A DNA stretch of 37,274 nt, taken from contig JAJZRJ010000024.1 in NCBI GenBank assembly GCA_021802775.1, forward strand, positions 1-37,274. The letters are read 5' to 3'. The stretch's first letter is position 1; each line of letters opens with the position of its first letter. This DNA comes from Deltaproteobacteria bacterium (GTDB taxonomy: Bacteria; Desulfobacterota; Desulfobulbia; Desulfobulbales; Desulfurivibrionaceae). The notes under the pieces are model-generated. The model had not been told where the DNA came from and searched no databases. It was given only the letters and a program-made list of their open reading frames with translations. This document shows positions 1 through 8,260 of this stretch, piece after piece. The translations under genes were made by a program, and so were the position numbers.

Positions 1-1
1 G

Positions 2-499
2 ATGAAGATTGCCACTAAATTTGTGTCGTTAGTCACGATTATTGGAATTGCAGGATGTGCGTCAACAGTCAGCGTTGTACCGTTAAGCAAAACAGCGGTG
101 GAAGAAAGTAAGGAATCTGGAATACCTTATTACCTTCCCAGGCCATATCTTCTAATAACAAAAAACTTTAACGGAACGAAACAAACAACCACAAAAACGA
201 AGGAGGAAAAGAAAAAAGGGGATGAAACATCAACTGCTACAACCGAAGCCACATCCTCCGAGCCTATATTGAAGAATGAATCAGACAACTATTCCGTCCA
301 AGTAATCTATTTGCCAGACTTAAAGCGCAGATATGGCTTAAAGATAGATAAGGGTACCGGGACATTTGACAGCACGATTACGCTTGTAGATGGATGGAAG
401 CTAACGGGTATTAATGTCAAAAGCGATAGCAAGACTGCCGAGATTATCTCTGCAGTAGGAGGTGCTGCAAAAGATATTGGCACTTTGGTGAAAAAATAG
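2..499 (+). CDS. Small lipoprotein of unknown function
   Basis: This gene encodes a 165-residue predicted lipoprotein. The first 18 residues form a short signal peptide ending in the lipobox Ile-Ala-Gly-Cys, with Cys19 as the lipidation site, so the mature protein should be membrane anchored and extracytoplasmic. A Lys/Thr/Glu-rich low-complexity linker lies around residues 60-85, followed by a mixed alpha/beta region. I do not recognise the family. The ATG is at base 2, so any promoter or ribosome site is outside the window. The base composition is visibly more AT-rich than almost everything to the right, which suggests a different origin. The ORF ends at TAG right after a run of six A, and the next frame continues for 45 codons of plausible protein, so the stop may reflect a frameshift. 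Function is unknown; the lipoprotein call is firm. Confidence 0.7.
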   Translation: MKIATKFVSLVTIIGIAGCASTVSVVPLSKTAVEESKESGIPYYLPRPYLLITKNFNGTKQTTTKTKEEKKKGDETSTATTEATSSEPILKNESDNYSVQVIYLPDLKRRYGLKIDKGTGTFDSTITLVDGWKLTGINVKSDSKTAEIISAVGGAAKDIGTLVKK

Positions 500-636
500 C
501 TCCCGAAGTGACAGAGAGTCTTGTAGCCGAAATCGCTAAGCAACCAAACGCTCAATTATGGCTGTATGAGCTGGCGGATGATCTGCGGTGGAAGCCGGTT
601 GTTCAATGGCCAAGCCAAGATGGTCGGGCCAATTAA
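496..636 (+). other. Out-of-frame continuation of the lipoprotein gene
   Basis: If reading shifts by -1 after the six-A run at 491-496, translation passes the TAG at 497-499 and continues to TAA at 634-636. The added segment is about 46 residues, with helix-like, charged and aromatic content (it includes LWLYELADD). It resembles real protein more than random read-through. This could be a decayed 3' end, a homopolymer sequencing error, or, less likely, programmed slippage. A GTG at 508 is an alternative start but lacks a clear ribosome site. Confidence 0.35.
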
Positions 637-1195
637 CTCGCGTAACGTGCCCAGATACTTTGACCTGAATCCGTGAGCGTTCGATAACGGCGCATCTGCT
701 GCGTTGGCGACTCGTTGATATACCAGGTGTATCATCAACATCGTCGCCGCCTTGCCTCTGCACCGTTCTCGAACGCTCACGGATTAAGGATTTCCATTTT
801 TTGCTTTTGCTGTGTTCGTTTTTGATCTGGCCTGGCGGATACTTCGCCTTGTGCGCCGCGAACTCGGTATAGGGTTTGTCGGAATCCATCTCGATGGTAA
901 CCGAATCGCCCAATTTCACCCGAAGGCTGTCCGGCAACGATACCCCGATCTTCCAGTCGCCATTCTGCATGTAGAAATAAAGCTTGCGGTCCACATCGAA
1001 ATAGACCAGCGCCCCAGGATAGTAGCGGTAGCCGTACTTGGCCCGATAGCCATGAGCAGGCGCATGGGGCGGCGGTCCGTGGCCGTTGCCGGTATCCACA
1101 GCCACGGTTTCGACCGGCAGACAGCCTGCCACAACAAATCCCAAACACGCGCCGAGCATCCCGCCCAGCACCGCCTTTCGAATCCCCTCTTGCAT
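536..1195 (-). CDS. Lipoprotein with repeat-derived C-terminal tail
   Basis: The gene encodes 219 residues. The signal peptide ends in the lipobox Val-Ala-Gly-Cys with lipidated Cys25. The native part (about residues 26-137) is rich in Gly, Tyr and aromatic residues and contains YYPGALVYFDVDRKLYFYMQ and TIEMDSDKPY, a compact beta-rich pattern I have the impression recurs in proteobacterial lipoproteins of unknown function. The start at 1195 is preceded by AGGAGG four bases upstream, and a TTGCAT-N17-TATGAT promoter lies at 1223-1251. From about residue 138 the reading frame runs into the hairpin repeat at 668-785 and then into sequence opposite the neighbouring gene. The last 80 or so residues are therefore probably not ancestral: the original protein likely ended near residue 137 and lost its stop when the element entered. 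Confidence 0.65.
   Translation of the reverse strand: MQEGIRKAVLGGMLGACLGFVVAGCLPVETVAVDTGNGHGPPPHAPAHGYRAKYGYRYYPGALVYFDVDRKLYFYMQNGDWKIGVSLPDSLRVKLGDSVTIEMDSDKPYTEFAAHKAKYPPGQIKNEHSKSKKWKSLIRERSRTVQRQGGDDVDDTPGISTSRQRSRCAVIERSRIQVKVSGHVTRVNWPDHLGLAIEQPASTADHPPAHTAIIERLVA
668..785. repeat. 118-bp hairpin repeat with terminal inverted repeats, copy 1
   Basis: The element begins AATCCGTGAGCGTTCGA and ends with the reverse complement of that 17-mer. The inverted repeats continue inward with only a few mismatches through AACGG and GCA. The centre is itself an imperfect palindrome (GTTGAT...ATCAAC around 714-739), so the whole unit could fold into one long hairpin. A second, inverted copy with one internal mismatch over about 104 bases lies at 37159-37262. 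This is the architecture of a MITE or REP-like non-autonomous element. No transposase is encoded and I could not define a target-site duplication. The element supplies the C-terminal codons of the minus-strand lipoprotein gene. Confidence 0.8.
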
Positions 1196-1222
1196 GGAAC
1201 CTCCTGTTGAAAGGTTTTGCCT

Positions 1223-1251
1223 ATCATAGCGCAGCCCACCAGAGGATGCAA
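1223..1251 (-). promoter_or_regulatory. Promoter of the minus-strand lipoprotein gene
   Basis: On the minus strand a -35 TTGCAT (1246-1251) and a -10 TATGAT (1223-1228) are separated by 17 bases, with the AGGAGG ribosome site (1200-1205) and ATG (1195) following at a normal distance. The -10 matches consensus at five of six positions and the -35 at three. Confidence 0.45.
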
Positions 1252-1273
1252 AACGGTTTTGTGGCACAGGCGA

Positions 1274-1301
1274 TTGACACGCCGCGGACCTGCGGTATAG
1301 T
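1274..1301 (+). promoter_or_regulatory. Near-consensus sigma-70 promoter for the Lar-like gene
   Basis: TTGACA (1274-1279), a perfect -35, is followed after 16 bases by TATAGT (1296-1301), five of six matches to the -10. Transcription would start near 1308, directly ahead of AGGAGG at 1310-1315 and the ATG at 1322. This is the strongest-looking promoter I noticed in the window. It implies that the small gene behind it is, or recently was, actively expressed. Confidence 0.6.
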
Positions 1302-1321
1302 CGGACCACAGGAGGAGACCC

Positions 1322-1522
1322 ATGCCAGTTGCTGCACCGGAGATGACCCTGACGTGCCTCGCCTGCGGCGGCAAGGCCGAACTCAAAGGACGCTGACACA
1401 ACGCCACGGTGGTCTGCACGGTGTGCGGCCTCACATCGTCCGCCAAGGCCTGTCGGGAACAAATCGAGGCCTGGCAGGAACAGGTCTGCCGGCAGCTCAT
1501 CGCCGGTAAGACCGCGGAATGA
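1322..1522 (+). CDS. Lar-like zinc-ribbon mini-protein with in-frame TGA (selenocysteine, suppressed stop or nonsense)
   Basis: Read through the TGA at 1394-1396, this gene gives 66 residues. The layout matches the Lar (restriction alleviation) type of zinc finger: CLACGGKAELKGR, then the TGA position, then HNATVVCTVCG, and later EQIEAW, where Lar proteins have Ala-Ile-x-Ala-Trp-Asn. Two Cys-x2-Cys pairs would bind one zinc. The frame is intact on both sides of the TGA, with AGGAGG six bases ahead of the ATG and a strong promoter upstream. A six-base-pair hairpin with a GGU loop (1414-1428) begins 17 bases after the TGA, a geometry reminiscent of a bacterial SECIS. The alternative is a Trp (TGG) to stop mutation, which would leave a 24-residue fragment. 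The 3' end overlaps the convergent methyltransferase gene by 26 bases. The family call is moderate; the decoding call is open. Confidence 0.5.
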
Positions 1523-2111
1523 GCATCGGCACCTGCCGCTGATACTCCTGATACCGCGCGCCAAGCGCCGCCACCAACTTGCGCTCCTCCAGGACGGCGC
1601 CCACCAGCAGATAGCCGGTCAAAACACTCTTCACTGCCAGACTCACCGTGGTCACCGGCCCGCCGGCCCAGACCAGGGCCAGGCCGCCGGAATACCACGG
1701 ATGGCGCACATAGCGGAGAATCCCGTTGGTGGTAAAGGAAAATTCGGGCAATGATTCTCCGCGGCGCCAGGCCTTGATCTGCCGCAGTCCCAAAAAATAG
1801 TTCATATCGTATTCCCTGGCCCCGCCGAGGAACATGAAGAGCGCATAGCCGAGCAGCAATGCCTGCACCACCCGCCCGGGGCCGTCCCAGGCGAAAAGCA
1901 TTTGCTGGGGCAGGTGCAGCGAATAGAGAAACAGCGGCAGCAGCGTCAGGCTGCTCACCGCCACGTAGACAAGGCGATACCAGGCAAAGTTCCCACCCAG
2001 CCGTTTTTGCAACCAACCGGTAAACGGCCGGCTGATCAACAGGCTGTGCAAGGCGCACCAGAGAACCCACAGCCCCGCCACCACCGCGATCATCATCCCG
2101 CTCTCCGCCAC
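1497..2111 (-). CDS. Membrane methyltransferase, isoprenylcysteine/phospholipid methyltransferase type
   Basis: This is a 204-residue integral membrane protein with four to six hydrophobic segments. The C-terminal half carries the hallmark of the ICMT/PEMT superfamily: NGILRYVRHPWYSGG around residues 130-145 (the Arg-His-Pro-x-Tyr SAM-binding motif) and later LEERKLVAALGARYQEYQ (the Glu-Glu/Tyr-x-x-Tyr segment). Such enzymes transfer a methyl group from SAM to a lipid, a prenylated or small thiol/amine substrate at the membrane; the substrate cannot be read from the sequence. Translation starts at GTG 2111, preceded by AGGAAGG. It is transcribed alone, convergent with the Lar-like gene and divergent from ilvC. 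A paralogous-type protein lies at 19165-19773. Confidence 0.75.
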   Translation of the reverse strand: MAESGMMIAVVAGLWVLWCALHSLLISRPFTGWLQKRLGGNFAWYRLVYVAVSSLTLLPLFLYSLHLPQQMLFAWDGPGRVVQALLLGYALFMFLGGAREYDMNYFLGLRQIKAWRRGESLPEFSFTTNGILRYVRHPWYSGGLALVWAGGPVTTVSLAVKSVLTGYLLVGAVLEERKLVAALGARYQEYQRQVPMLIPRSYRR

Positions 2112-2156
2112 AATGTCCTTCCTCCATGGGCTGTTGCCCCCTGCCCATTTATCCGG

Positions 2157-2190
2157 TTTACGGAACGGTCACCATCGGTTATATATGGTG
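2157..2190 (+). promoter_or_regulatory. Putative ilvC promoter with inverted repeat
   Basis: TTTACG (2157-2162) and TATATA (2180-2185) are spaced by 17 bases upstream of ilvC. An inverted repeat CACCAT-N9-ATGGTG (2170-2190) straddles the -10 and could be an operator. I see no leader peptide or attenuator hairpin between it and the ribosome site AAGGAGG at 2219-2225. Confidence 0.4.
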
Positions 2191-2219
2191 GTTTACCCAT
2201 GCAAACACACCGTATTTGA

Positions 2220-3707
<1,488 letters not shown>

Positions 3708-3731
3708 TTCCGCCCCTGCCCCAGCGACGCC

Positions 3732-3766
3732 AAAGCCGCTCTGCCGAAAGGCCGGGCGGCTTTTTT
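3732..3766 (+). terminator. Rho-independent terminator after ilvC
   Basis: AAAGCCGC (3732-3739) pairs with GCGGCTTT (3756-3763), and the stem merges into a run of six T (3761-3766). It ends the ilvC transcript and separates it from the convergent response regulator gene. Confidence 0.85.
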
Positions 3767-3791
3767 CTTGACCAGCAAAAACGGAACAGCC

Positions 3792-4373
3792 TCAGCGCTG
3801 TTTCTTCCGTAATTCTTCTTCCACCTGCTTGAAACAAACGGGGCAATAGGAATGGGAGGGCTTGATCCCGGTCCGGCGGGAGAAATATTCCTCCATGCTC
3901 AACCACTCGCCGCTGCCGTGCGCCTTGCCGCAGTCGTCGCGAATTTTCCGGCAGACCGAACAGATCGGCAAAAACTCCTCGTAGATTTTGATCCGCCGCT
4001 GCAATTCCTGCTTCTCAAGACACCGGCTGATCCGTAAGTGCAGATCATTGAAATCGTAGGGCTTCAAAAGATACTCGTCGGCACCATGGCGTACCGCGGC
4101 AATGGCCGAGGCAAGATCGCCGAAACCGGTCAGGATCACCACGCAGACCTCCGGGTCGTACTCCTTGGCCGCCTGCAGTACCTCGATGCCGTCCATTCCC
4201 TCCATCACCAGGTCGGTCACCACCAGGTCGACATGGCTTTGCCGCAGGAACTGCATCACCTGCTCGCCGCCTGCCGCGGTAAGCACTTCATAACCGCCCT
4301 CCTTGAGGTCGCGACTCAGGGTCTCCCGGATGAGTTCCTCGTCATCGACCAGCAGGGTCACCTTGTTGCTCAT
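3792..4373 (-). CDS. Response regulator with Cys-rich KIRDD-type C-terminal tail
   Basis: The gene encodes 193 residues. Residues 1-120 form a receiver domain: acidic pocket Asp10-Asp11-Glu12, phosphoacceptor Asp54 in VVTDLVM, Thr near 82 and the KP motif in LLKPYDF. There is no DNA-binding domain. The remaining 70 residues hold CSVCRKIRDDCGK, WLSMEEYFSRRTG and SHSYCPVCFKQ, a tail I recognise from receiver, PAS and GGDEF proteins of deltaproteobacteria and relatives. Its two Cys-x2-Cys pairs and His suggest metal binding, but its role is unknown to me. The ATG at 4373 overlaps the stop of the upstream kinase gene by four bases (ATGA), so the two are translationally coupled and the kinase is its likely partner. 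Confidence 0.88.
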   Translation of the reverse strand: MSNKVTLLVDDEELIRETLSRDLKEGGYEVLTAAGGEQVMQFLRQSHVDLVVTDLVMEGMDGIEVLQAAKEYDPEVCVVILTGFGDLASAIAAVRHGADEYLLKPYDFNDLHLRISRCLEKQELQRRIKIYEEFLPICSVCRKIRDDCGKAHGSGEWLSMEEYFSRRTGIKPSHSYCPVCFKQVEEELRKKQR

Positions 4374-6394
4374 ACCACATTCCCCTCGCTGGGCAGGACC
4401 ACGGTGAAGCGCGCGCCGTGCCCCGGCTTGCTTTCCACCTTGATGTCGCCGCCGTGGCGCTGCACGATGCCGTAGCTCACCGCCAGCCCCAGACCCGTCC
4501 CTTTCACCTCCGGCTTGGTGGAGAAAAAAGGCTCGAAGATATGATCGAGAGCCTCAGGGGCAATGCCGCAGCCGGTATCCGCGAAACGGATCACAATCTG
4601 GTCGCCCCACCCTTCGGTGGTCACGGTCACGGTGCCGCCTCCCTCGCCGATGGCCTCGCGCGCGTTGGTGAGCAGATTCAGAAAGACCTGTTTGATCTGA
4701 TCTGCCACCGCCCGGATCGTCGGCAAATCCTGCGCATACTCCTTGTGCAGGATAATGTTGTGGCTCTTGAACTCCTTCTTGCATAGCAGCAGAATGTCGT
4801 CCAGGGCCGCACGCACATCCACCTGCGACACCTTGCCGGAGGTGGGACGGTTGAAGCTCTGCAGGTCACTGGTCAGCTTCGCTACCCGGTCGCACTCGCG
4901 AATGGCCAGCTCGACCAGGTGCCGGTTCTCGGCATCGAGCCCGTCCCGCCGCCGCGCCAACCCATCCAGCACGTTACGGATACCGCAGATGGGATTGTTG
5001 AACTCATGGGCAACGGAGGCGGCAAGCTTGCCCACCGCGCTCATCTTGGCCGCATGCAGGAGCTGCTGGTACAGCTTTTCGATCTCGGCCGTGCGTTCGG
5101 CAACCCGCGCCTCCAGGTCGTCACGGGAGCGGGACAACGCCGCCTCGGCCGCCTTGCGGGCAGTCACATCAAAAGCCAGCCCCATCTTGACCAGTCGCCC
5201 ATCAAACCAGCGGATGACACGATCATGCTTTTCGAACCAGCAGCCCGCCTTGCTGTTATACTTCTCCCAAACCACCGGTTCCCGGGTTTCAACCATATCG
5301 GCACGAAACCGGACAATGGGGCACTCGGCGCACGGACCCTGCTGATCGTTCTGGGACAGCGCCCAGCAAGATCGGCCGGTGCCGCCACCCAACTGCTTCT
5401 GGCCAAAACGGTTCATGAAGAGCACTTCACAGCTCTCCAAATCCACCACGTGGATAAAACAGTCGATGCCATCAAGAATGCTCAGGAACCGTTGATTCGA
5501 CTCCTCCAGTTCCTGCGTCCGCTGCCGCACCTCCGCCTCCAGGTGCTCCCGATAGCGGGCCATGTTCGCCTCGCCCGCCTTGCGCTCCGTCACATCGTGG
5601 AGGATGACCAGCATGGTCTCGGCCTGCGCACCACGCGCCGGCAGCAGTTGCAGCGTCACCCGACGGTTGCCCAGCATGACGGCTTCCTCTTCGCCAAATT
5701 CCTGGGCCACACCACGCCAATCGGTAAAAATGGCCGCTACCCTGGCCTGTGAGTCACCGCTAAAATAGTCGAGAAAATCGGTGGAAAGCAGCTTCTCTTC
5801 CGGCGTGGCAAGCAGGCCGGCCGCGGCGCGGTTGGCGAGAATGATCTCCCGGTGGCTGGTGAGTTGCAACACGCCCTCCACCATGTTTTCCAGGATGACG
5901 GTGAAACTGCGGTTGGCCTCCAGCAGCTCCCGGGTGATCTCGCGCTCGGTAAGCCCTTCGATCCCGATGATCCGGTCATCATCCACCGCCAGCTGCCGTT
6001 GCGCGACCTCGTCGAGTACCGCACTGATATGTTCCTGCATCTTGGCCAGCGGCCCCTTGGCAATGCAGGCATTGGCGCCAAAATCACGGAAGTTGATCTC
6101 ATCGTCCACCACAATGGCCGAGAGGACGATGAGATAGACGTGGCTTAGGACCGGGGTCGCCCGCACGATGCGGCAGAGCTTGTCGCCGCTGATGTTGGGC
6201 ATGACGAGATCGACGAACATGATGTCCGGCACAAAGGTGTCGAGCACATGCAGGGCCGAGAGACCGTCCTCGGCAGCGCGCACCTCATGGCCGCCCTGCT
6301 CGCTGAAGAAATGGCTCAGCAGCTCAATGATGACGGGGTTGTTGTCAACAATGAGAATCTTGCGGGACGTCCGTGCAGGAGGAGGAGCCGCCAT
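4370..6394 (-). CDS. Receiver-PAS-PAS sensor histidine kinase
   Basis: This is a soluble kinase of 674 residues with no membrane segments. Domains in order: an N-terminal receiver (about 12-130, Asp17-Asn-Asn and phosphoacceptor Asp62); PAS 1 (about 165-285); PAS 2 (about 300-415) with a Cys-containing segment PCAECP typical of a PAS subfamily; a helical linker; HisKA (about 435-500) with the phospho-His in SVAHEFNNP; and HATPase (about 545-670) with FLNLLTNAREAI, FADTGCGIAP, IFEPFFSTK and GTGLGLAVSYG. It should integrate a phosphorelay input through its own receiver with PAS-sensed cues and phosphorylate the coupled regulator at 3792-4373. The ATG at 6394 has no Shine-Dalgarno sequence and sits five bases from a perfect TATAAT, so the mRNA may be leaderless. 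Confidence 0.93.
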   Translation of the reverse strand: MAAPPPARTSRKILIVDNNPVIIELLSHFFSEQGGHEVRAAEDGLSALHVLDTFVPDIMFVDLVMPNISGDKLCRIVRATPVLSHVYLIVLSAIVVDDEINFRDFGANACIAKGPLAKMQEHISAVLDEVAQRQLAVDDDRIIGIEGLTEREITRELLEANRSFTVILENMVEGVLQLTSHREIILANRAAAGLLATPEEKLLSTDFLDYFSGDSQARVAAIFTDWRGVAQEFGEEEAVMLGNRRVTLQLLPARGAQAETMLVILHDVTERKAGEANMARYREHLEAEVRQRTQELEESNQRFLSILDGIDCFIHVVDLESCEVLFMNRFGQKQLGGGTGRSCWALSQNDQQGPCAECPIVRFRADMVETREPVVWEKYNSKAGCWFEKHDRVIRWFDGRLVKMGLAFDVTARKAAEAALSRSRDDLEARVAERTAEIEKLYQQLLHAAKMSAVGKLAASVAHEFNNPICGIRNVLDGLARRRDGLDAENRHLVELAIRECDRVAKLTSDLQSFNRPTSGKVSQVDVRAALDDILLLCKKEFKSHNIILHKEYAQDLPTIRAVADQIKQVFLNLLTNAREAIGEGGGTVTVTTEGWGDQIVIRFADTGCGIAPEALDHIFEPFFSTKPEVKGTGLGLAVSYGIVQRHGGDIKVESKPGHGARFTVVLPSEGNVV

Positions 6395-6399
6395 ACGTC

Positions 6400-6428
6400 A
6401 TTATACTCTCGACCAGGAAACAAACCAA
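6400..6428 (-). promoter_or_regulatory. Promoter of the kinase/regulator operon, possibly leaderless
   Basis: On the minus strand TTGGTT (6423-6428) and a perfect TATAAT (6400-6405) are separated by exactly 17 bases. The kinase ATG at 6394 follows the -10 by only five bases, so transcription would start at or inside the start codon. Confidence 0.5.
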
Positions 6429-6502
6429 AGGAAGAAAAACAGCGTTATATGCGTCTGCCTGAAACCGCGAAGTTCCGGCGCAGGGCCAGTGACGCCGCCC
6501 GC

Positions 6503-8260
6503 TTATTTTTCCCCGATACCGCGGCGGACGATCTCGCGATTGTAGGCGGCAATGGCGTCGCGCCGTTTCAGCATTCCCACCACCCAGCGGTCCTCCGGCG
6601 ATTCCACCACCGGAATCTCCTCGATCCCCTTGGAATCGAAAAGGAGCATGGCGTCGTACAGGGTGTCGTCCGGGGTAAGCACCAGCACCTTGCGGGAGCA
6701 GATGCTGCCCACCGTGGCGGAGAGACGCAGTTCCTTGTCGTGCAGGATGCTCTTCACGTCCTGGAGCGAGACCACGCCGGTCATGCGGCCGCTGGCGTCC
6801 ACCACCGGGAAGTAGAAACCGCTCTGCGCCATGCTGAAGATGGTTAGCAGTTGATCAACATTGGCCTCTTCGCTGATGAAGTCCACGTCCTCGATAATCA
6901 CGGCGCCAACCTTGATCGACCGCATGACCGCGGTTTCGCGGCCCTCGTGGATGTCGATCCCCTCCCGGCTGAAATCCACGGTATCGATGGAATCGTGATT
7001 GAGGCGGGTCGCCACCATGGTGCCGATGATGCTGGTGAGCATGATGGGGATGATGATGCGGTAGTTGCCGGTCATCTCAAAAAGCAGAAAAATGGCGGTG
7101 AGCGGCGCGTGGGTGGCGGCGGCGAGGAAGGCACCGATGCCGACCGCGGCGTAGGCCCCGGGATTGGCGGTCTGCCCTGGCAGCCAGTGGTGAACAAGGC
7201 CACCGAAGGTGCCGCCGGCCATGCCGCCGATGAAGAGCGACGGCGCGAACACGCCGCCGGCGCCACCGGAGCCGAGGGTGATGGCGGTGGCGACGATCTT
7301 GAGGAAAATCAGCAGGAACATGGTGAGCACCAATCCCCGGCCGTCCAGCACCTCGACGAGATAATCGTAGCCGTTCCCCATGATCTGCGGAAAGGAGATG
7401 GCAATGGTCCCGACCAGCAGGGCGCCGAGGATCGGCTTGAGTTGCGGGTGCAGGACAAGGACGGCAAAGCGGTCGCGGACCGTGTAAAAGACCTTGATAT
7501 GGAAGACGGCGATCAGCCCTATGATCGCCCCCATCAACGAATAGAGCGGGATTTCCACCAGCGGGCTGACCAGATGATAGGGCGGCAACGGGAAGGCGGG
7601 GGCGGCGCCGTAGTAGGCCCGCGATATCACGGTGGCCATGGCCGAGGAGATAACCAGCGCGGCAAAGGAACCAATCTCGTAGGTGCCGAGCAGGATGATC
7701 TCGGCAGCAAAAAAGACCCCGGCAATCGGCGCGTTGAACATGGCCGCCACGCCGCCGGCGCAACCGGCGGCAATATAGACCTTCATCCGCACCCCGGAAA
7801 CCCGGAAGAACTGGCCGACGGTCGAGCCGAGCGCCCCGCCCACCTGGGCGATCGGGCCTTCGACGCCAGCCGAGCCGCCGGTGCCGATGGTGAGCGAACA
7901 GGAGAGGATCTTGAGCACCACCGTGCGGAAGCGGATGATGCCGCCTTCCAGGTTGACCTGACGCAGGAACTTGTTGAAGCCGTAGCCGTTCACCTCGCCG
8001 GGAAAGCGAAGGGACAGGGGGATGAGCAACACCATGCCGGCCATGGGCAGGAGCGGCAACAGCAGCCGACGCCAGCCGCCCAGGCCGATGGCCAGCAATT
8101 CGTGGCCGCGGAGAAAGATCTGCTGGTGGACAAGATCCACCACCGTGCGGAAGATGATGTTCGCTCCACCGGCAATGACCCCGATAAAGGTGGCGATGAG
8201 CACCACCCGGAACTGCTCGTTGCGGAAGAACCGCCTGATCGGCCGGCCCATATCGTTCAT
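6503..8260 (-). CDS. ClC-type chloride channel/transporter with tandem CBS domains
   Basis: This is a 585-residue membrane protein of the ClC family, which moves Cl- (or F-/NO3- in subfamilies), often in exchange for H+. The membrane core spans residues 20-430. It carries GTGGSAGVEGP (126-136), where Glu134 occupies the gating-glutamate position, and GSGGAGGVFAPSLFIGG, the second selectivity-filter signature. Two CBS domains occupy about 450-575 and would sense an adenine nucleotide in the cytoplasm. The start codon overlaps the stop of the upstream dGTPase-like gene by four bases, so the two are translationally coupled. Ion specificity and channel versus antiport mode cannot be read with certainty. 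I see no terminator after its stop. Confidence 0.92.
   Translation of the reverse strand: MNDMGRPIRRFFRNEQFRVVLIATFIGVIAGGANIIFRTVVDLVHQQIFLRGHELLAIGLGGWRRLLLPLLPMAGMVLLIPLSLRFPGEVNGYGFNKFLRQVNLEGGIIRFRTVVLKILSCSLTIGTGGSAGVEGPIAQVGGALGSTVGQFFRVSGVRMKVYIAAGCAGGVAAMFNAPIAGVFFAAEIILLGTYEIGSFAALVISSAMATVISRAYYGAAPAFPLPPYHLVSPLVEIPLYSLMGAIIGLIAVFHIKVFYTVRDRFAVLVLHPQLKPILGALLVGTIAISFPQIMGNGYDYLVEVLDGRGLVLTMFLLIFLKIVATAITLGSGGAGGVFAPSLFIGGMAGGTFGGLVHHWLPGQTANPGAYAAVGIGAFLAAATHAPLTAIFLLFEMTGNYRIIIPIMLTSIIGTMVATRLNHDSIDTVDFSREGIDIHEGRETAVMRSIKVGAVIIEDVDFISEEANVDQLLTIFSMAQSGFYFPVVDASGRMTGVVSLQDVKSILHDKELRLSATVGSICSRKVLVLTPDDTLYDAMLLFDSKGIEEIPVVESPEDRWVVGMLKRRDAIAAYNREIVRRGIGEK

Noticed and set aside
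668-785. Integron attC site
   Set aside because: The palindromic shape is suggestive, but the conserved attC core sites are not evident, no integrase or cassette array is nearby, and the outer inverted repeats are longer and more perfect than in attC sites.
1196-1564. N-terminal extension of the minus-strand lipoprotein to 1564
   Set aside because: The lipobox signal peptide starts at the ATG at 1195, which has its own ribosome site and promoter. The extension lies opposite the Lar-like gene and looks like non-protein sequence.
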